DNA of 59,076 nucleotides from Chelatococcus sp. (GTDB taxonomy: Bacteria > Pseudomonadota > Alphaproteobacteria > Rhizobiales > Beijerinckiaceae). The notes under the pieces are model-generated. The model did no database searches and was not told the origin of the DNA. It saw only the letters and a list, made by a program, of their open reading frames with translations. Positions 1 to 8,301 of this stretch are shown here, in pieces (positions within the stretch are counted from its first letter, which is position 1; each line of letters opens with the position of its first letter). The stretch spans positions 1 to 59,076 of the forward strand of contig QFQY01000027.1 of the NCBI GenBank assembly GCA_003248805.1, written 5' to 3'. A program made the translations under genes and the position numbers.

Positions 1-1606
1 GCGTCAGCAGATGCGGGATGCCGTCATAGACCGAGAGCTCCAGCATCTTCGGGTCGACCATGATCAGCCGGCACTGCTCCGGCTTCAGCCGGTACAGGAT
101 CGACAGGATCATCGTGTTGATCGCCACCGACTTGCCCGAGCCGGTCGTGCCCGCCACCAGGAGATGCGGCATCCGCGCCAGATCCGCGATCACCGGCTCG
201 CCGCCGATGGTTTTCCCCAAGCACAGCGCCAGCTTGTGCTTCGTCGCCTCGAAATCCTGGCTCGCCAGCAATTCGCGCAGGAACACCGTCTCGCGCTTCA
301 CGTTCGGAAGCTCGATCCCGATCGCGTTCTTGCCCTGCACCACAGCCACCCGCGCCGAGATCGCGCTCATCGACCGCGCGATGTCGTCCGCCAGCGAAAT
401 CACCCGAGACGACTTCGTCCCAGGCGCAGGCTCCAGCTCGTAGAGCGTCACAACAGGGCCGGGCGCCGCCTGGACGATTTCGCCACGGACGTTGAAGTCC
501 TCCAGCACGCCTTCGAGCAGGCCGGCATTCTGCTGCAAGGTCTCGATCGGAACCGCGACGCCCTGCTCCTGAGGGGGCTCGGCCAGAAACGCGATCGGCG
601 GCAACTCGAATCCGACATCCTGTCGCGGCGCCGGGGCCGAGGGGAGTATCCTCTGCGCCGGCGGCACCAGCTGCAGCGAGACATCGCCGCGCCCTGCCCT
701 CGCGAGCGGAATGGCGGAGCTTCCCCTCGCCGGCCTCGGCGCCTCACTCGCCGGCGCTTCGACGACGACGGGACGCTGCGCCGCCGGCTCCTGCCGGACC
801 GGCTGAACGGCGGCCGGGCGTGGAGGCGGCGACGACGTCATCGGCGCCCCGGAGACGCCGAAGCTCAGATCGAGGCGATAGCTCTGGGTCCAGCCGGCGC
901 TCGACCAGCCGGGCGCGGCCATCGCGACAGCCGGCGACGCCATCGCGACAGCCGGCGACGCCACCGGGACGGCGGCCAGAGGCGCCGGCGGGGCGGGCCT
1001 CCCGTGACGCGTGTCAGGAGCCATGTCCGGGGCGACGAGGACCTCCGGCGCGGGACCGTCCTCGTCGTCATCCCCCTGCTCCGCCTCCGGAATGAACTCC
1101 CAGAAGGCGGCGTCCGACAGAAAGGCGAAGGGCGTCTCGGCGAGCGGCTCCGCGGCCGGGACCCGCCCACACTCCTCGACCTCGATTTCGACCGGATCGG
1201 GCGCCCCGGCGCTTTCGAGGACTTCGAGCGCCACGCCCTCGTCGACGGCCTCGCCCGCGAGCGGCGGCCGGCCCCAGACCTCGGAAATCAGATGCCGCGG
1301 CGTCCGCCAGTAGCGGACGCGGCTGACGTCCTGCGCCGCCTCGACGGGCGGAGCGGAGGCGAGCACGGCCCGATCGAGCAACGGCGCGTCGAGCGCCGCC
1401 CGCAGCCCACGCTCGCCGCGCGGCCTGTCCGGCGTGCGCGTGAACCGGACCTGCGCCTGCGCGAGGACGCCGGACAGAGCGCCGGCCGGCGCCTCGTTCC
1501 GAGGCCCCGGCGCGCCGGAGAACGGCCCCGAATCGGGAAGAGCGGGAGCGGACGACACGGAGGAGACCGCAGCCTCCGCCGGCAGATTCCAGTTTATTCT
1601 ACGCAT
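1..1606 (-). CDS. ftsK: FtsK/SpoIIIE-family DNA translocase, partial (C-terminus beyond window)
   Basis: About 535 residues are visible before the gene runs off the left edge. The Walker A motif GTTGSGKS lies near residues 486-493, followed by the FtsK-typical MVDPKMLELSVYDGIPHLL; the preceding stretch (FNVRGEIVQAAPGPVVTLYELEPAPGTK) is the conserved beta-domain entry of FtsK. The family pumps double-stranded DNA during chromosome segregation. The first ~350 residues are Pro/Ala/Glu-rich and I see no membrane helices, so this is a version lacking the usual four-helix membrane domain. The ATG at 1606 (MRRINWNL) is chosen because an in-frame stop at 1664-1666 leaves no room for a membrane domain upstream. 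No good Shine-Dalgarno sequence is seen. Identity is certain; which paralogue is inference. Confidence 0.93.
   Translation of the reverse strand, partial: MRRINWNLPAEAAVSSVSSAPALPDSGPFSGAPGPRNEAPAGALSGVLAQAQVRFTRTPDRPRGERGLRAALDAPLLDRAVLASAPPVEAAQDVSRVRYWRTPRHLISEVWGRPPLAGEAVDEGVALEVLESAGAPDPVEIEVEECGRVPAAEPLAETPFAFLSDAAFWEFIPEAEQGDDDEDGPAPEVLVAPDMAPDTRHGRPAPPAPLAAVPVASPAVAMASPAVAMAAPGWSSAGWTQSYRLDLSFGVSGAPMTSSPPPRPAAVQPVRQEPAAQRPVVVEAPASEAPRPARGSSAIPLARAGRGDVSLQLVPPAQRILPSAPAPRQDVGFELPPIAFLAEPPQEQGVAVPIETLQQNAGLLEGVLEDFNVRGEIVQAAPGPVVTLYELEPAPGTKSSRVISLADDIARSMSAISARVAVVQGKNAIGIELPNVKRETVFLRELLASQDFEATKHKLALCLGKTIGGEPVIADLARMPHLLVAGTTGSGKSVAINTMILSILYRLKPEQCRLIMVDPKMLELSVYDGIPHLLT
918..980. 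repeat. 21-bp in-frame tandem repeat in the ftsK linker
   Basis: Two perfect copies of a 21-bp unit (918-938 and 939-959) and a decayed third copy (960-980) lie inside the ftsK-like coding region. They encode a repeated ASPAVAM peptide in the low-complexity linker. The unit is a multiple of three, so copy-number change would keep the frame. Confidence 0.85.
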
Positions 1607-1849
1607 GGAGTTGAGCGGGCACGCAGCTACGTTGTCTGAGACCAGAGGCGTAGCCGGGCAGAGTTAATGTTGCATGAAATCGCCAAGCCCATTCCCCGCG
1701 CGACTCGCAACCCGTCGCGCCCGCCGAAACGCGACCAGGCAATCTTTTCAGCGATTTAGCTCGAAAACCTGCCGAATTCGGCGAGGCGCTCTCTCGCCGC
1801 GACCGCGATGGCCGTTCGCACATGTCCGGCCTATGGTGAGCGCGGCCCC

Positions 1850-2875
1850 ATGTATACGATCGCCTTCCTCCTGCTTCCCGAATTCTCGCTGCTGGGCGCG
1901 GTCTCGGCGGCGGAGACGCTGCGCGTCGCGAACTCGCTCTATCCGGACCCGCCCTTCCGTTCGCTGTTCGTACACGACACGCAGCCGGCGGTGCCGTCCA
2001 GCTCGGGAATCCCGCTGCAGGCCGAGATGCATGTACGCGATCTCAAGGATTTCGACGCGCTCGTCGTGCTGTCGAGCTTCCGCCACGACAGCTACGAGAA
2101 TGCCGAGACGCAGAGCCTGATCCGCCGGTTCGACCGGCACGGCAAGACGATCGGCTCGATCGAGAGCGGCGTCTATCACATCGCGCGGGCGGGCGTGCTC
2201 AACGGCCAGGCCGCGACGGCGCATTTCAACAACCTGCCGATGTTCGCGGAGCTGTTCCCGCAGGTCAATTTCGTCAAGACCGTCTACACATGGTCGGACA
2301 AGCGCATGACCTGCGCCGGCGGCAGCGCCGCGACCGACATGATGCTGCATCTCGTGGCGGAGCGGCTCGGGCGCGCGGTGGCGGCGCGGGTGGCGAACAT
2401 CATCATCTTCCCCTATCGCCGGGAGATCGGCGCCTATCAGGACGACCTGTTCACCTCCGCCTATAACGGCTTTTCCCAGCCGGTGCGGGAGGCCTGCCGC
2501 ATGATGGAGGAAGCGATCCACAAGCCGCTCGACGTCGACGACATCGCGGGCCATCTCGGCCTGTCGCGGCGCCATCTCGACCGTCTCTTCCGCATCGCCT
2601 TCAACTGCTCGACCTTCGAATATTACCGGATGATCCGGCTCGCGCGGGCCCGCAAGCTCGTCAAGGCCACGCGGATCGAGCTCACCACCATCGCCGCGCG
2701 CTGCGGCTTCCAGTCCTATCCGCGTTTCCTCGAGCGCTACCGCGAGGCCTATGGCCTGCCGCCCTCGGAGGACCGCGTCTCGGCCCTGCTGCGGCCGAGC
2801 GAGCCCGCGCGTGTCTCTCCCCTCGACGACCTCCATCCCTATCAGGTCCAGCTCGATCCCAAGCGCATGGTCTGA
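1850..2875 (+). CDS. GlxA-family transcriptional regulator (DJ-1/PfpI domain + AraC HTH)
   Basis: The protein is 341 aa. Residues 1-170 resemble the DJ-1/PfpI-like sensor fold (MYTIAFLLLPEFSLLGAVSAAETLRVAN at the start), and the last ~100 residues are an AraC/XylS DNA-binding domain (LDVDDIAGHLGLSRRHLDRLFR, then IAARCGFQSYPRFLERYREAYGLPP). This architecture is that of GbdR, SouR and CdhR, which control glycine betaine, sarcosine and carnitine catabolism; these are recalled family members. It precedes the catabolic operon starting at 3199 on the same strand and is its probable activator. The ATG at 1850 is preferred over an upstream ATG at 1808 because the fold begins directly at MYTIAF. Confidence 0.88.
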   Translation: MYTIAFLLLPEFSLLGAVSAAETLRVANSLYPDPPFRSLFVHDTQPAVPSSSGIPLQAEMHVRDLKDFDALVVLSSFRHDSYENAETQSLIRRFDRHGKTIGSIESGVYHIARAGVLNGQAATAHFNNLPMFAELFPQVNFVKTVYTWSDKRMTCAGGSAATDMMLHLVAERLGRAVAARVANIIIFPYRREIGAYQDDLFTSAYNGFSQPVREACRMMEEAIHKPLDVDDIAGHLGLSRRHLDRLFRIAFNCSTFEYYRMIRLARARKLVKATRIELTTIAARCGFQSYPRFLERYREAYGLPPSEDRVSALLRPSEPARVSPLDDLHPYQVQLDPKRMV

Positions 2876-3198
2876 GCAGGCCGGCCACCGGGAGAAAGCG
2901 CGCCATCCGCGCCCATGTCCATATCGGGAACTTTGAATGTCCGATCTGGGCCTAACCGGGAACCCGGCTTGCCCCAATCATCCAAAGAATTGGAATTCCA
3001 AGAAATCGAATTCCCAAAACAATAATTTCGTCTCTCAGAGTTGAAAAACGGTCCGTCGAAACTCGACGGCACCGGACCAAAGACAATCTCGCGCCTGTCA
3101 GGCGATGCGACGTCTCGTTCGCACGATCGCACAGTCTTGCCCGGACGAGATCAAAACGAGCGCCGACGAAGCGCTGACAAAAACGAGGGTGAACGGTG
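2876..3198. promoter_or_regulatory. Intergenic region upstream of the ABC/catabolic operon
   Basis: This 323-bp gap separates the GlxA-type regulator gene from the binding-protein gene it probably controls. It is clearly more AT-rich around 2975-3050 than its surroundings and carries a 12-bp palindrome at 2990-3001. I see no gene here. Confidence 0.5.
2990..3001. promoter_or_regulatory. Perfect palindrome, candidate operator
   Basis: TTGGAATTCCAA is a perfect 12-bp palindrome. A related, imperfect TCGAATTCCCAA follows at about 3006-3017. Lying between the regulator gene and the operon start, the pair could be the binding site of the GlxA-type regulator. Function is inferred from position only. 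Confidence 0.4.
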
Positions 3199-4770
3199 AT
3201 GGCAGACGATTGGAACCATGCTTCAGCTTCAGGGCTCTCGGGAGCTTTTACACGTCGCGGCTTCAATGCCGGCCTGCTCGCGGCGGGCCTGATCGGCGGC
3301 AGCCGGCAGGGCCTCGCCCAGGGCGCGCCGAAGCGGGGCGGAACCGTGCGGTTGGCGCTGTTCCAGCAGTCCACCGGCGACACCTTCGATTCCGCCCGCT
3401 ACGACAAGGGCAACGACTATATCCGCGGCACCAGCGTCTACAGCTATCTGACCCGGATGGACGAGCAGGGCGCAGCCCAGCCGGAGGTCGCGGAATCCTG
3501 GGAGGCCAACAAGGAAGCGACGCGCTGGGTCTTCACGATCCGCAAGGGCATCACCTTCAGCGACGGCGCGCCGCTGACGACCGACGACATCATCTTCTCG
3601 ATCCTGCGCCATCGCGAGGAGAAGGTGGCCTCGACGGCCAAGCAGCTCATCGCCAACATCACCTCCGTCACGGCCGACGGGCCGGGCAAGATCGTGATCG
3701 ACCTCGCCGCGCCCGATGTCGACCTGCCGATCCTGATCGGGCTGTTCCAGTTCGCGCTCGTCAAGAACGGAACCTACGACTTCTCCAAGCCGATCGGCAC
3801 CGGCGCCTTCACCGTGAAGGAATTCCAGCCGGGCATCCGCACCGTGCTGGTGCGCAACGCGAACTTCTGGAAGTCCGGCCAGCCCTATATCGACCAGTTC
3901 GAGATGTTCCCGATCCCGGACGCCTCGGCGCGCGCCAACGCGCTGCTCTCCGGCGACGTCGATATGGTGCTCGAGCTGCGCGGCAACGGCATCGAGCAGG
4001 TCGCGAAATCCGGCAATGCCGAGGTCTTCGTCACGCCCAGCACGCGCTATACCGCGCTCCAGGCGGCGGTCGACCGGGCGCCGTCGAACAATATCGACCT
4101 GATGCTCGGCATGTCCTATCTCGTCGACCGCAAGCGCGTGCTCGACACCGTGCTGCGCGGCTACGGCACCATCGCCAACGACCACCCGATCGGCGCCGGC
4201 AGCCCCTATTTCAATGCCTCGCTGCCGCAGCGCTCGCTCGATATCGACAAGGCGAAATATCACTTCGCCAAGTCGGGCATCGGGCAGGCACCGATCGAAC
4301 TGTCGATGGGCGACGGCGTGCTCTACAGCGTCGACATCGGACAGCTCATGCAGCGCGAGGCCATGCGCGCCGGCCTCAACCTGCAGATCAAGCGCGAGCC
4401 GGCCGAGAGCTACTGGACGGCGGTCGCCGGCAAGCGCCCGTTCTTCGCGACCAACTTCCACCCGCGCCCGACCTACAACATGCTGCTGAGCCTCGCCTGG
4501 AAGAAGGGCGCGGTCTGGAACTTCTCGCACTACGAGAACGAAAGGCTGGAGAAGCTGATCGACATGACGCGCGGGGAGTTCGATCTCGCCAAGCGCAAGG
4601 AACAATACGGCGAGATCCAGACGATCATCCACAATTCGGGGGCGATCATCATCCCGACCTTCCTCAGCTACGTCGACGGCGTGTCGAAGAAGATCAAGGG
4701 CCTCACGCCGTTGCCGATCGGCAGCCTCGGCGGCTTCAACTTCACCGATCGCATCTGGATCGACGCCTGA
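3199..4770 (+). CDS. Peptide/opine-type ABC transporter substrate-binding protein
   Basis: This 523-aa periplasmic binding protein is of the SBP_bac_5 (DppA/OppA) family. It has a twin-arginine signal (FTRRGFNAGLLAAGLIGG) ending near AQGAPKRGG, so it is probably exported folded by Tat. Family hallmarks include VAESWEANKEATRWVFTIRKG and FSDGAPLTTDDIIFSILRH. It captures the substrate for the permeases and ATPase encoded directly downstream. An in-frame GTG (3196) lies next to the ATG at 3199; the ATG with the upstream GAGGG is preferred. The substrate is not readable from sequence; neighbouring enzymes suggest an amino-acid derivative or opine rather than a peptide. Confidence 0.93.
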   Translation: MADDWNHASASGLSGAFTRRGFNAGLLAAGLIGGSRQGLAQGAPKRGGTVRLALFQQSTGDTFDSARYDKGNDYIRGTSVYSYLTRMDEQGAAQPEVAESWEANKEATRWVFTIRKGITFSDGAPLTTDDIIFSILRHREEKVASTAKQLIANITSVTADGPGKIVIDLAAPDVDLPILIGLFQFALVKNGTYDFSKPIGTGAFTVKEFQPGIRTVLVRNANFWKSGQPYIDQFEMFPIPDASARANALLSGDVDMVLELRGNGIEQVAKSGNAEVFVTPSTRYTALQAAVDRAPSNNIDLMLGMSYLVDRKRVLDTVLRGYGTIANDHPIGAGSPYFNASLPQRSLDIDKAKYHFAKSGIGQAPIELSMGDGVLYSVDIGQLMQREAMRAGLNLQIKREPAESYWTAVAGKRPFFATNFHPRPTYNMLLSLAWKKGAVWNFSHYENERLEKLIDMTRGEFDLAKRKEQYGEIQTIIHNSGAIIIPTFLSYVDGVSKKIKGLTPLPIGSLGGFNFTDRIWIDA

Positions 4771-4811
4771 AGCCGGGAGCCGGCAAGTGACGTTCCGTCC
4801 GGAGTGACGCG

Positions 4812-5774
4812 GTGGCCAGTTTCATCCTGTGGCGGCTCGCCGCCACCTTCGTCCTGCTCGTCGTGGTCTCGCTGCTCGTGTTCTGGGCCTGCGAGATCCT
4901 GCCCGGCGACGTGGCGCAGGTCGCGCTCGGCCAATTCGCGACGCCGGAGAACGTGCGCGCGCTGCGCATCGAGATGGGGCTCGACCAGCCCTCCTTCCAG
5001 CGCTACCTCGCCTGGCTCGCCGGGGCGCTCCAGGGCGACTGGGGCCGCTCCATGGTGACGAAAGCGCCGGTGAGCGCCCTGCTCTCGGAGCGCGTCGCGA
5101 ACACGGCGCTGCTCGCCGGCGTCACGACGCTGGTCGCCGTGCCGCTGGCGGTGACGATCGGCGTGGTGATGGCGATGTGGAACGGCCGGACGGCCGACAG
5201 GGCGGGGTCGGTCGCCATCCTCGCCCTGTCCGCGACGCCCGAATTCCTGCTGGCGACGCTGCTCGTCCTGCTCTTCGCGGTGCATCTCGGCTGGCTTCCG
5301 GCCGTGGCCTATCTCAGCGGGAGCGCCGGCTGGGGCCAGACGGCCCGCGCGCTGCTCCTGCCGACCGCGAGCCTCGTCGTCGTGGTCACGGCGCAGATCG
5401 CCCGCATGACTCGCGCCATCCTCGGCAACATCCTCAAGCAGCCCTATATCGAAATGGCCATGCTCAAAGGCGTGCCCGGCCGGCGCGTCGTCGCGCGACA
5501 CGCGCTGCGCAACGCCGTCGGTCCCATCGCCAACGTCGTGGCGCTGAACGTCGCCTATCTCGTCTCCGGCATCGTCGTCGTGGAGACCATCTTCGCCTAT
5601 CCGGGCCTCGCCCGCCTGATGATCGACTCCGTCCAGTCGCGCGACCTGCCGGTGGTGCAGGCCTGCGCGATCATCTTCTGCGCCACCTACGTGCTGCTGA
5701 TCCTGCTGGCGGACGTGATGGCGCGCGTCTTCGATCCGCGCTCGCTCGCCCAGCGCCCGGTGGACGCGCTATGA
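4812..5774 (+). CDS. ABC transporter permease, DppB-type
   Basis: The 320-aa inner-membrane protein starts with a membrane helix (FILWRLAATFVLLVVVSLLVFWA), followed by the periplasmic ILPGDVAQVALG segment typical of DppB/OppB. A BPD_transp_1 domain with about five more helices follows. The ATPase-contacting EAA loop reads YIEMAMLKGVPGRRVVARHALRNA. Translation probably starts at GTG 4812, seven bases after GGAG. The stop overlaps the start of the second permease (ATGA), which indicates translational coupling. Confidence 0.93.
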   Translation: MASFILWRLAATFVLLVVVSLLVFWACEILPGDVAQVALGQFATPENVRALRIEMGLDQPSFQRYLAWLAGALQGDWGRSMVTKAPVSALLSERVANTALLAGVTTLVAVPLAVTIGVVMAMWNGRTADRAGSVAILALSATPEFLLATLLVLLFAVHLGWLPAVAYLSGSAGWGQTARALLLPTASLVVVVTAQIARMTRAILGNILKQPYIEMAMLKGVPGRRVVARHALRNAVGPIANVVALNVAYLVSGIVVVETIFAYPGLARLMIDSVQSRDLPVVQACAIIFCATYVLLILLADVMARVFDPRSLAQRPVDAL

Positions 5775-6589
5775 TCGCCGCCGCATCCCGACGCCGGATT
5801 TCGCCGACGCTCGCGGTGAGCGCCGCCGTGCTCTGCGGCTTCCTGCTGATCGCCCTCGTCTCGCTGGTCGCGCTGCCGCAGGACCCGTTCGACTTCGTCT
5901 CCGACGAGCCGTTCTCGCCCCCGACGGCCGGCATATGGCTCGGCTCCGACTATCTCGGCCGCGACGTGCTCTCGCGGCTGATGGACGGCACGCGGATCAC
6001 GCTCGCCATGGCGCTCGGCGCGACGCTGATCGCCCATCTGATCGGCGACACGCTCGGGCTGCTCGCCGCGACGCGGGGCGGTCTCGTGGACGCCGTGCTC
6101 AGCCGTATCGTCGACGTCATCCTCTCGCTTCCCAAGATCATCGTCGGCCTCGTCGTGGTCGCGGCGCTGGGGTCCTCGGTCTGGGTCATCGTCGGCATCG
6201 CGGCGGTCGTCTATTCGGCCGGCGTCTTCCGGATCGCACGGGCGCTCGGCAACGACCTCCGGGAGATGGACTACATCAAGCTCGCCCGCTCGCGCGGCGA
6301 GGGCATGGGCTGGATCCTCTTCGGGGAGATGCTGCCGCATGTGCTCAGCCCGCTGGCGACCGATTTCGCCATCCGGGCGAGCTTCGCCATCCTGTTCATG
6401 AGCAGCCTGAGCTTCGTCGGCCTCGGCGTCCAGCCGCCCATGGCGGACTGGGGCGGCATGGTACGCGAGAATCTCGGCGGGCTCTCGACCAATCCGCTTG
6501 CGGCCATCGCGCCCGCCGCCGCGATCGCACTGGTCTCGATCGCGCTCAACCTGCTCGTCGACGCGCTCGACGGCGAAGCCGGACACTGA
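5771..6589 (+). CDS. ABC transporter permease, DppC-type
   Basis: The 272-aa protein has the order expected for DppC/OppC: N-terminal helix (LAVSAAVLCGFLLIALVSLV), the motif GIWLGSDYLGRDVLSRLMDGTRITL, then helices and an EAA loop (DYIKLARSRGEGMGWILFGEMLPHVLSPL). It pairs with the preceding DppB-type permease, overlapping it by four bases (ATGA). The ATPase gene follows after eight bases. Confidence 0.93.
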   Translation: MIAAASRRRISPTLAVSAAVLCGFLLIALVSLVALPQDPFDFVSDEPFSPPTAGIWLGSDYLGRDVLSRLMDGTRITLAMALGATLIAHLIGDTLGLLAATRGGLVDAVLSRIVDVILSLPKIIVGLVVVAALGSSVWVIVGIAAVVYSAGVFRIARALGNDLREMDYIKLARSRGEGMGWILFGEMLPHVLSPLATDFAIRASFAILFMSSLSFVGLGVQPPMADWGGMVRENLGGLSTNPLAAIAPAAAIALVSIALNLLVDALDGEAGH

Positions 6590-6597
6590 GGCCGGCC

Positions 6598-8301
6598 ATG
6601 AGCGACATCATCCTCTCGGTCGACGACCTCGCCATCGCCTCGGCGGCAGGCCAGCAGGTCCTTCAGGGCGTCTCGCTTCAGGTCTCCCGCGGCGAGGTGG
6701 TCGCGCTGATCGGCGCCTCGGGCTCCGGCAAGACCACGCTCGCGCTGGCGGCCCTCGGCCATCTGCGTCCCGGCCTGGCGCATGCCGGCGGCAGCGTGCG
6801 GCTCGACGGCGTCGACATGCTGGCCGCGCCCCAGCCGGTGCTGAACCGGATGCGCGGGCGCAGCGCGGCCTACATCGCCCAGAGCGCCGCCGCCGCCTTC
6901 AATCCGCGCATCAGACTGGGCGACCAGGTCGTGGAATCGGCGCTGCTGCATCGCAGCCAGACCGCGCCCGAAGCGCGCGGCCGGGCGCTGGAGCTCTTCC
7001 GCTATCTCAACCTGCTGACGCCGGAGAGCATCGGCGGGCGCTTCCCCTACCAGGTCTCCGGCGGCCAGCTGCAGCGCTTCATGATCGCGATGGGCATGCA
7101 GGAGGAACCGCTGCTTCTGGTCTGCGACGAGCCGACCTCGGCGCTGGACGTCACCACCCAGGTCGAAGTGATGCGCCTGCTCAAGCGCGTCATCGCCGAC
7201 AACGACACCGCCGCCCTCTTCGTCAGCCACGACCTCGCCGTCGTCGCCCAGATCGCGACCCGGATCGCGGTGATGCGCGCGGGGCGCATCGTCGAGATCG
7301 GCGAGACCGAGCAGATCATCGAGGCGCCGCGCGAGGATTACACGCGGGAGCTGATCGCCGCCTGCACGCATCTCTCGCTGGCGGCACTGGCGGCGAGGCC
7401 GCCACGCCCGCAATCCGCGCCCGCCCCGGCCCTCTCCGCGCGAGGCATCGTCGCCGGCTATGGCAAGATCAGCGACGGCCGGCCGCAGATCCCGACGCTT
7501 CACGGCGTCGATCTCGCCGTCGGCAAGGGCGAGATCGTCGCGGTCATCGGAGAATCGGGTTCCGGCAAGACGACGCTCGCCCGTGTCATCGCGGGCCTCC
7601 ACGCCCCGGCCTCGGGGACCCTGAGCCTGCAGGGCGAGCCGCTGGCCGGCCTCGACGCCGACCGGACCGCCGCCGAGCGCCGGCGCATCCAGCTCGTGAT
7701 GCAGATGGCCGACACGGCGCTCAACCCGAAGCACCGGCTGCGCCGCATCCTCGGGCGCGTCCTGTCCTTCTTCCATGGGCTCAAGGGGCCGGAGGCGGAG
7801 GCCCGCATGGCCGCGCTGCTCGCCATGGTCAGCCTGCCGGCGCATTACCTCGACCGCTACCCGACCCAGCTTTCCGGCGGAGAGAAGCAGCGCGTGAACC
7901 TCGCCCGCGCGCTCGCGGCCGACCCCGACGTGCTGATCTGCGACGAGATCACCTCCGCGCTCGACACCATCGTCGCCGGCCAGATCATCGATCTCGTCAG
8001 GCATCTGCGCGACCAGCTTGGACTCGCCATCGTCTTCATCAGCCACGACCTCGCCACCGTCGCCTCGATCGCGGATCGCGTCACCGTGCTGCGGCGCGGC
8101 CGCGTCGTCGAGACCGGTGACAGCATCGGCGTGCTGAGCCGCCCGGCCGACCCCTATACCCGCCTGCTCGTCGCGTCGGTGCCGGAGCTTCGACAGGGCT
8201 GGCTCGAGGACGCGGCCGCGACGCGGGAGGCGCTGGCGGGCGCGCTCGAAGCGGCCCGTCCCGAGGCGCTCGCCCCCACCCCAGCGGAGCTCCTGCGATG
8301 A
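6598..8301 (+). CDS. Fused double ABC ATPase (DppD-DppF type)
   Basis: The 567-aa protein joins two nucleotide-binding domains. The first has Walker A GASGSGKTT, signature VSGGQLQRFMIAM and Walker B LLLVCDEPTSALD; the second has GESGSGKTT, LSGGEKQRVNLARAL and DVLICDEITSALD. In the second domain the residue after the catalytic Glu is Ile instead of Pro. Both halves keep the switch His (FVSHDL, FISHDL). A Pro/Ala linker separates them (about residues 262-278). Such fusions occur in GsiA/YejF-like systems. The gene overlaps the downstream FAD enzyme gene by four bases. Confidence 0.93.
   Translation: MSDIILSVDDLAIASAAGQQVLQGVSLQVSRGEVVALIGASGSGKTTLALAALGHLRPGLAHAGGSVRLDGVDMLAAPQPVLNRMRGRSAAYIAQSAAAAFNPRIRLGDQVVESALLHRSQTAPEARGRALELFRYLNLLTPESIGGRFPYQVSGGQLQRFMIAMGMQEEPLLLVCDEPTSALDVTTQVEVMRLLKRVIADNDTAALFVSHDLAVVAQIATRIAVMRAGRIVEIGETEQIIEAPREDYTRELIAACTHLSLAALAARPPRPQSAPAPALSARGIVAGYGKISDGRPQIPTLHGVDLAVGKGEIVAVIGESGSGKTTLARVIAGLHAPASGTLSLQGEPLAGLDADRTAAERRRIQLVMQMADTALNPKHRLRRILGRVLSFFHGLKGPEAEARMAALLAMVSLPAHYLDRYPTQLSGGEKQRVNLARALAADPDVLICDEITSALDTIVAGQIIDLVRHLRDQLGLAIVFISHDLATVASIADRVTVLRRGRVVETGDSIGVLSRPADPYTRLLVASVPELRQGWLEDAAATREALAGALEAARPEALAPTPAELLR

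Noticed and set aside
11..1639. Long open frame on the plus strand (542 codons)
   Set aside because: It is exactly antisense to the ftsK-like gene, Arg/Pro-rich and without any domain, a by-product of high GC.
1748..2977. Long minus-strand frame over the GlxA-type regulator
   Set aside because: Antisense shadow of a well-supported gene; Arg/Ala/Glu-rich composition with no motifs.
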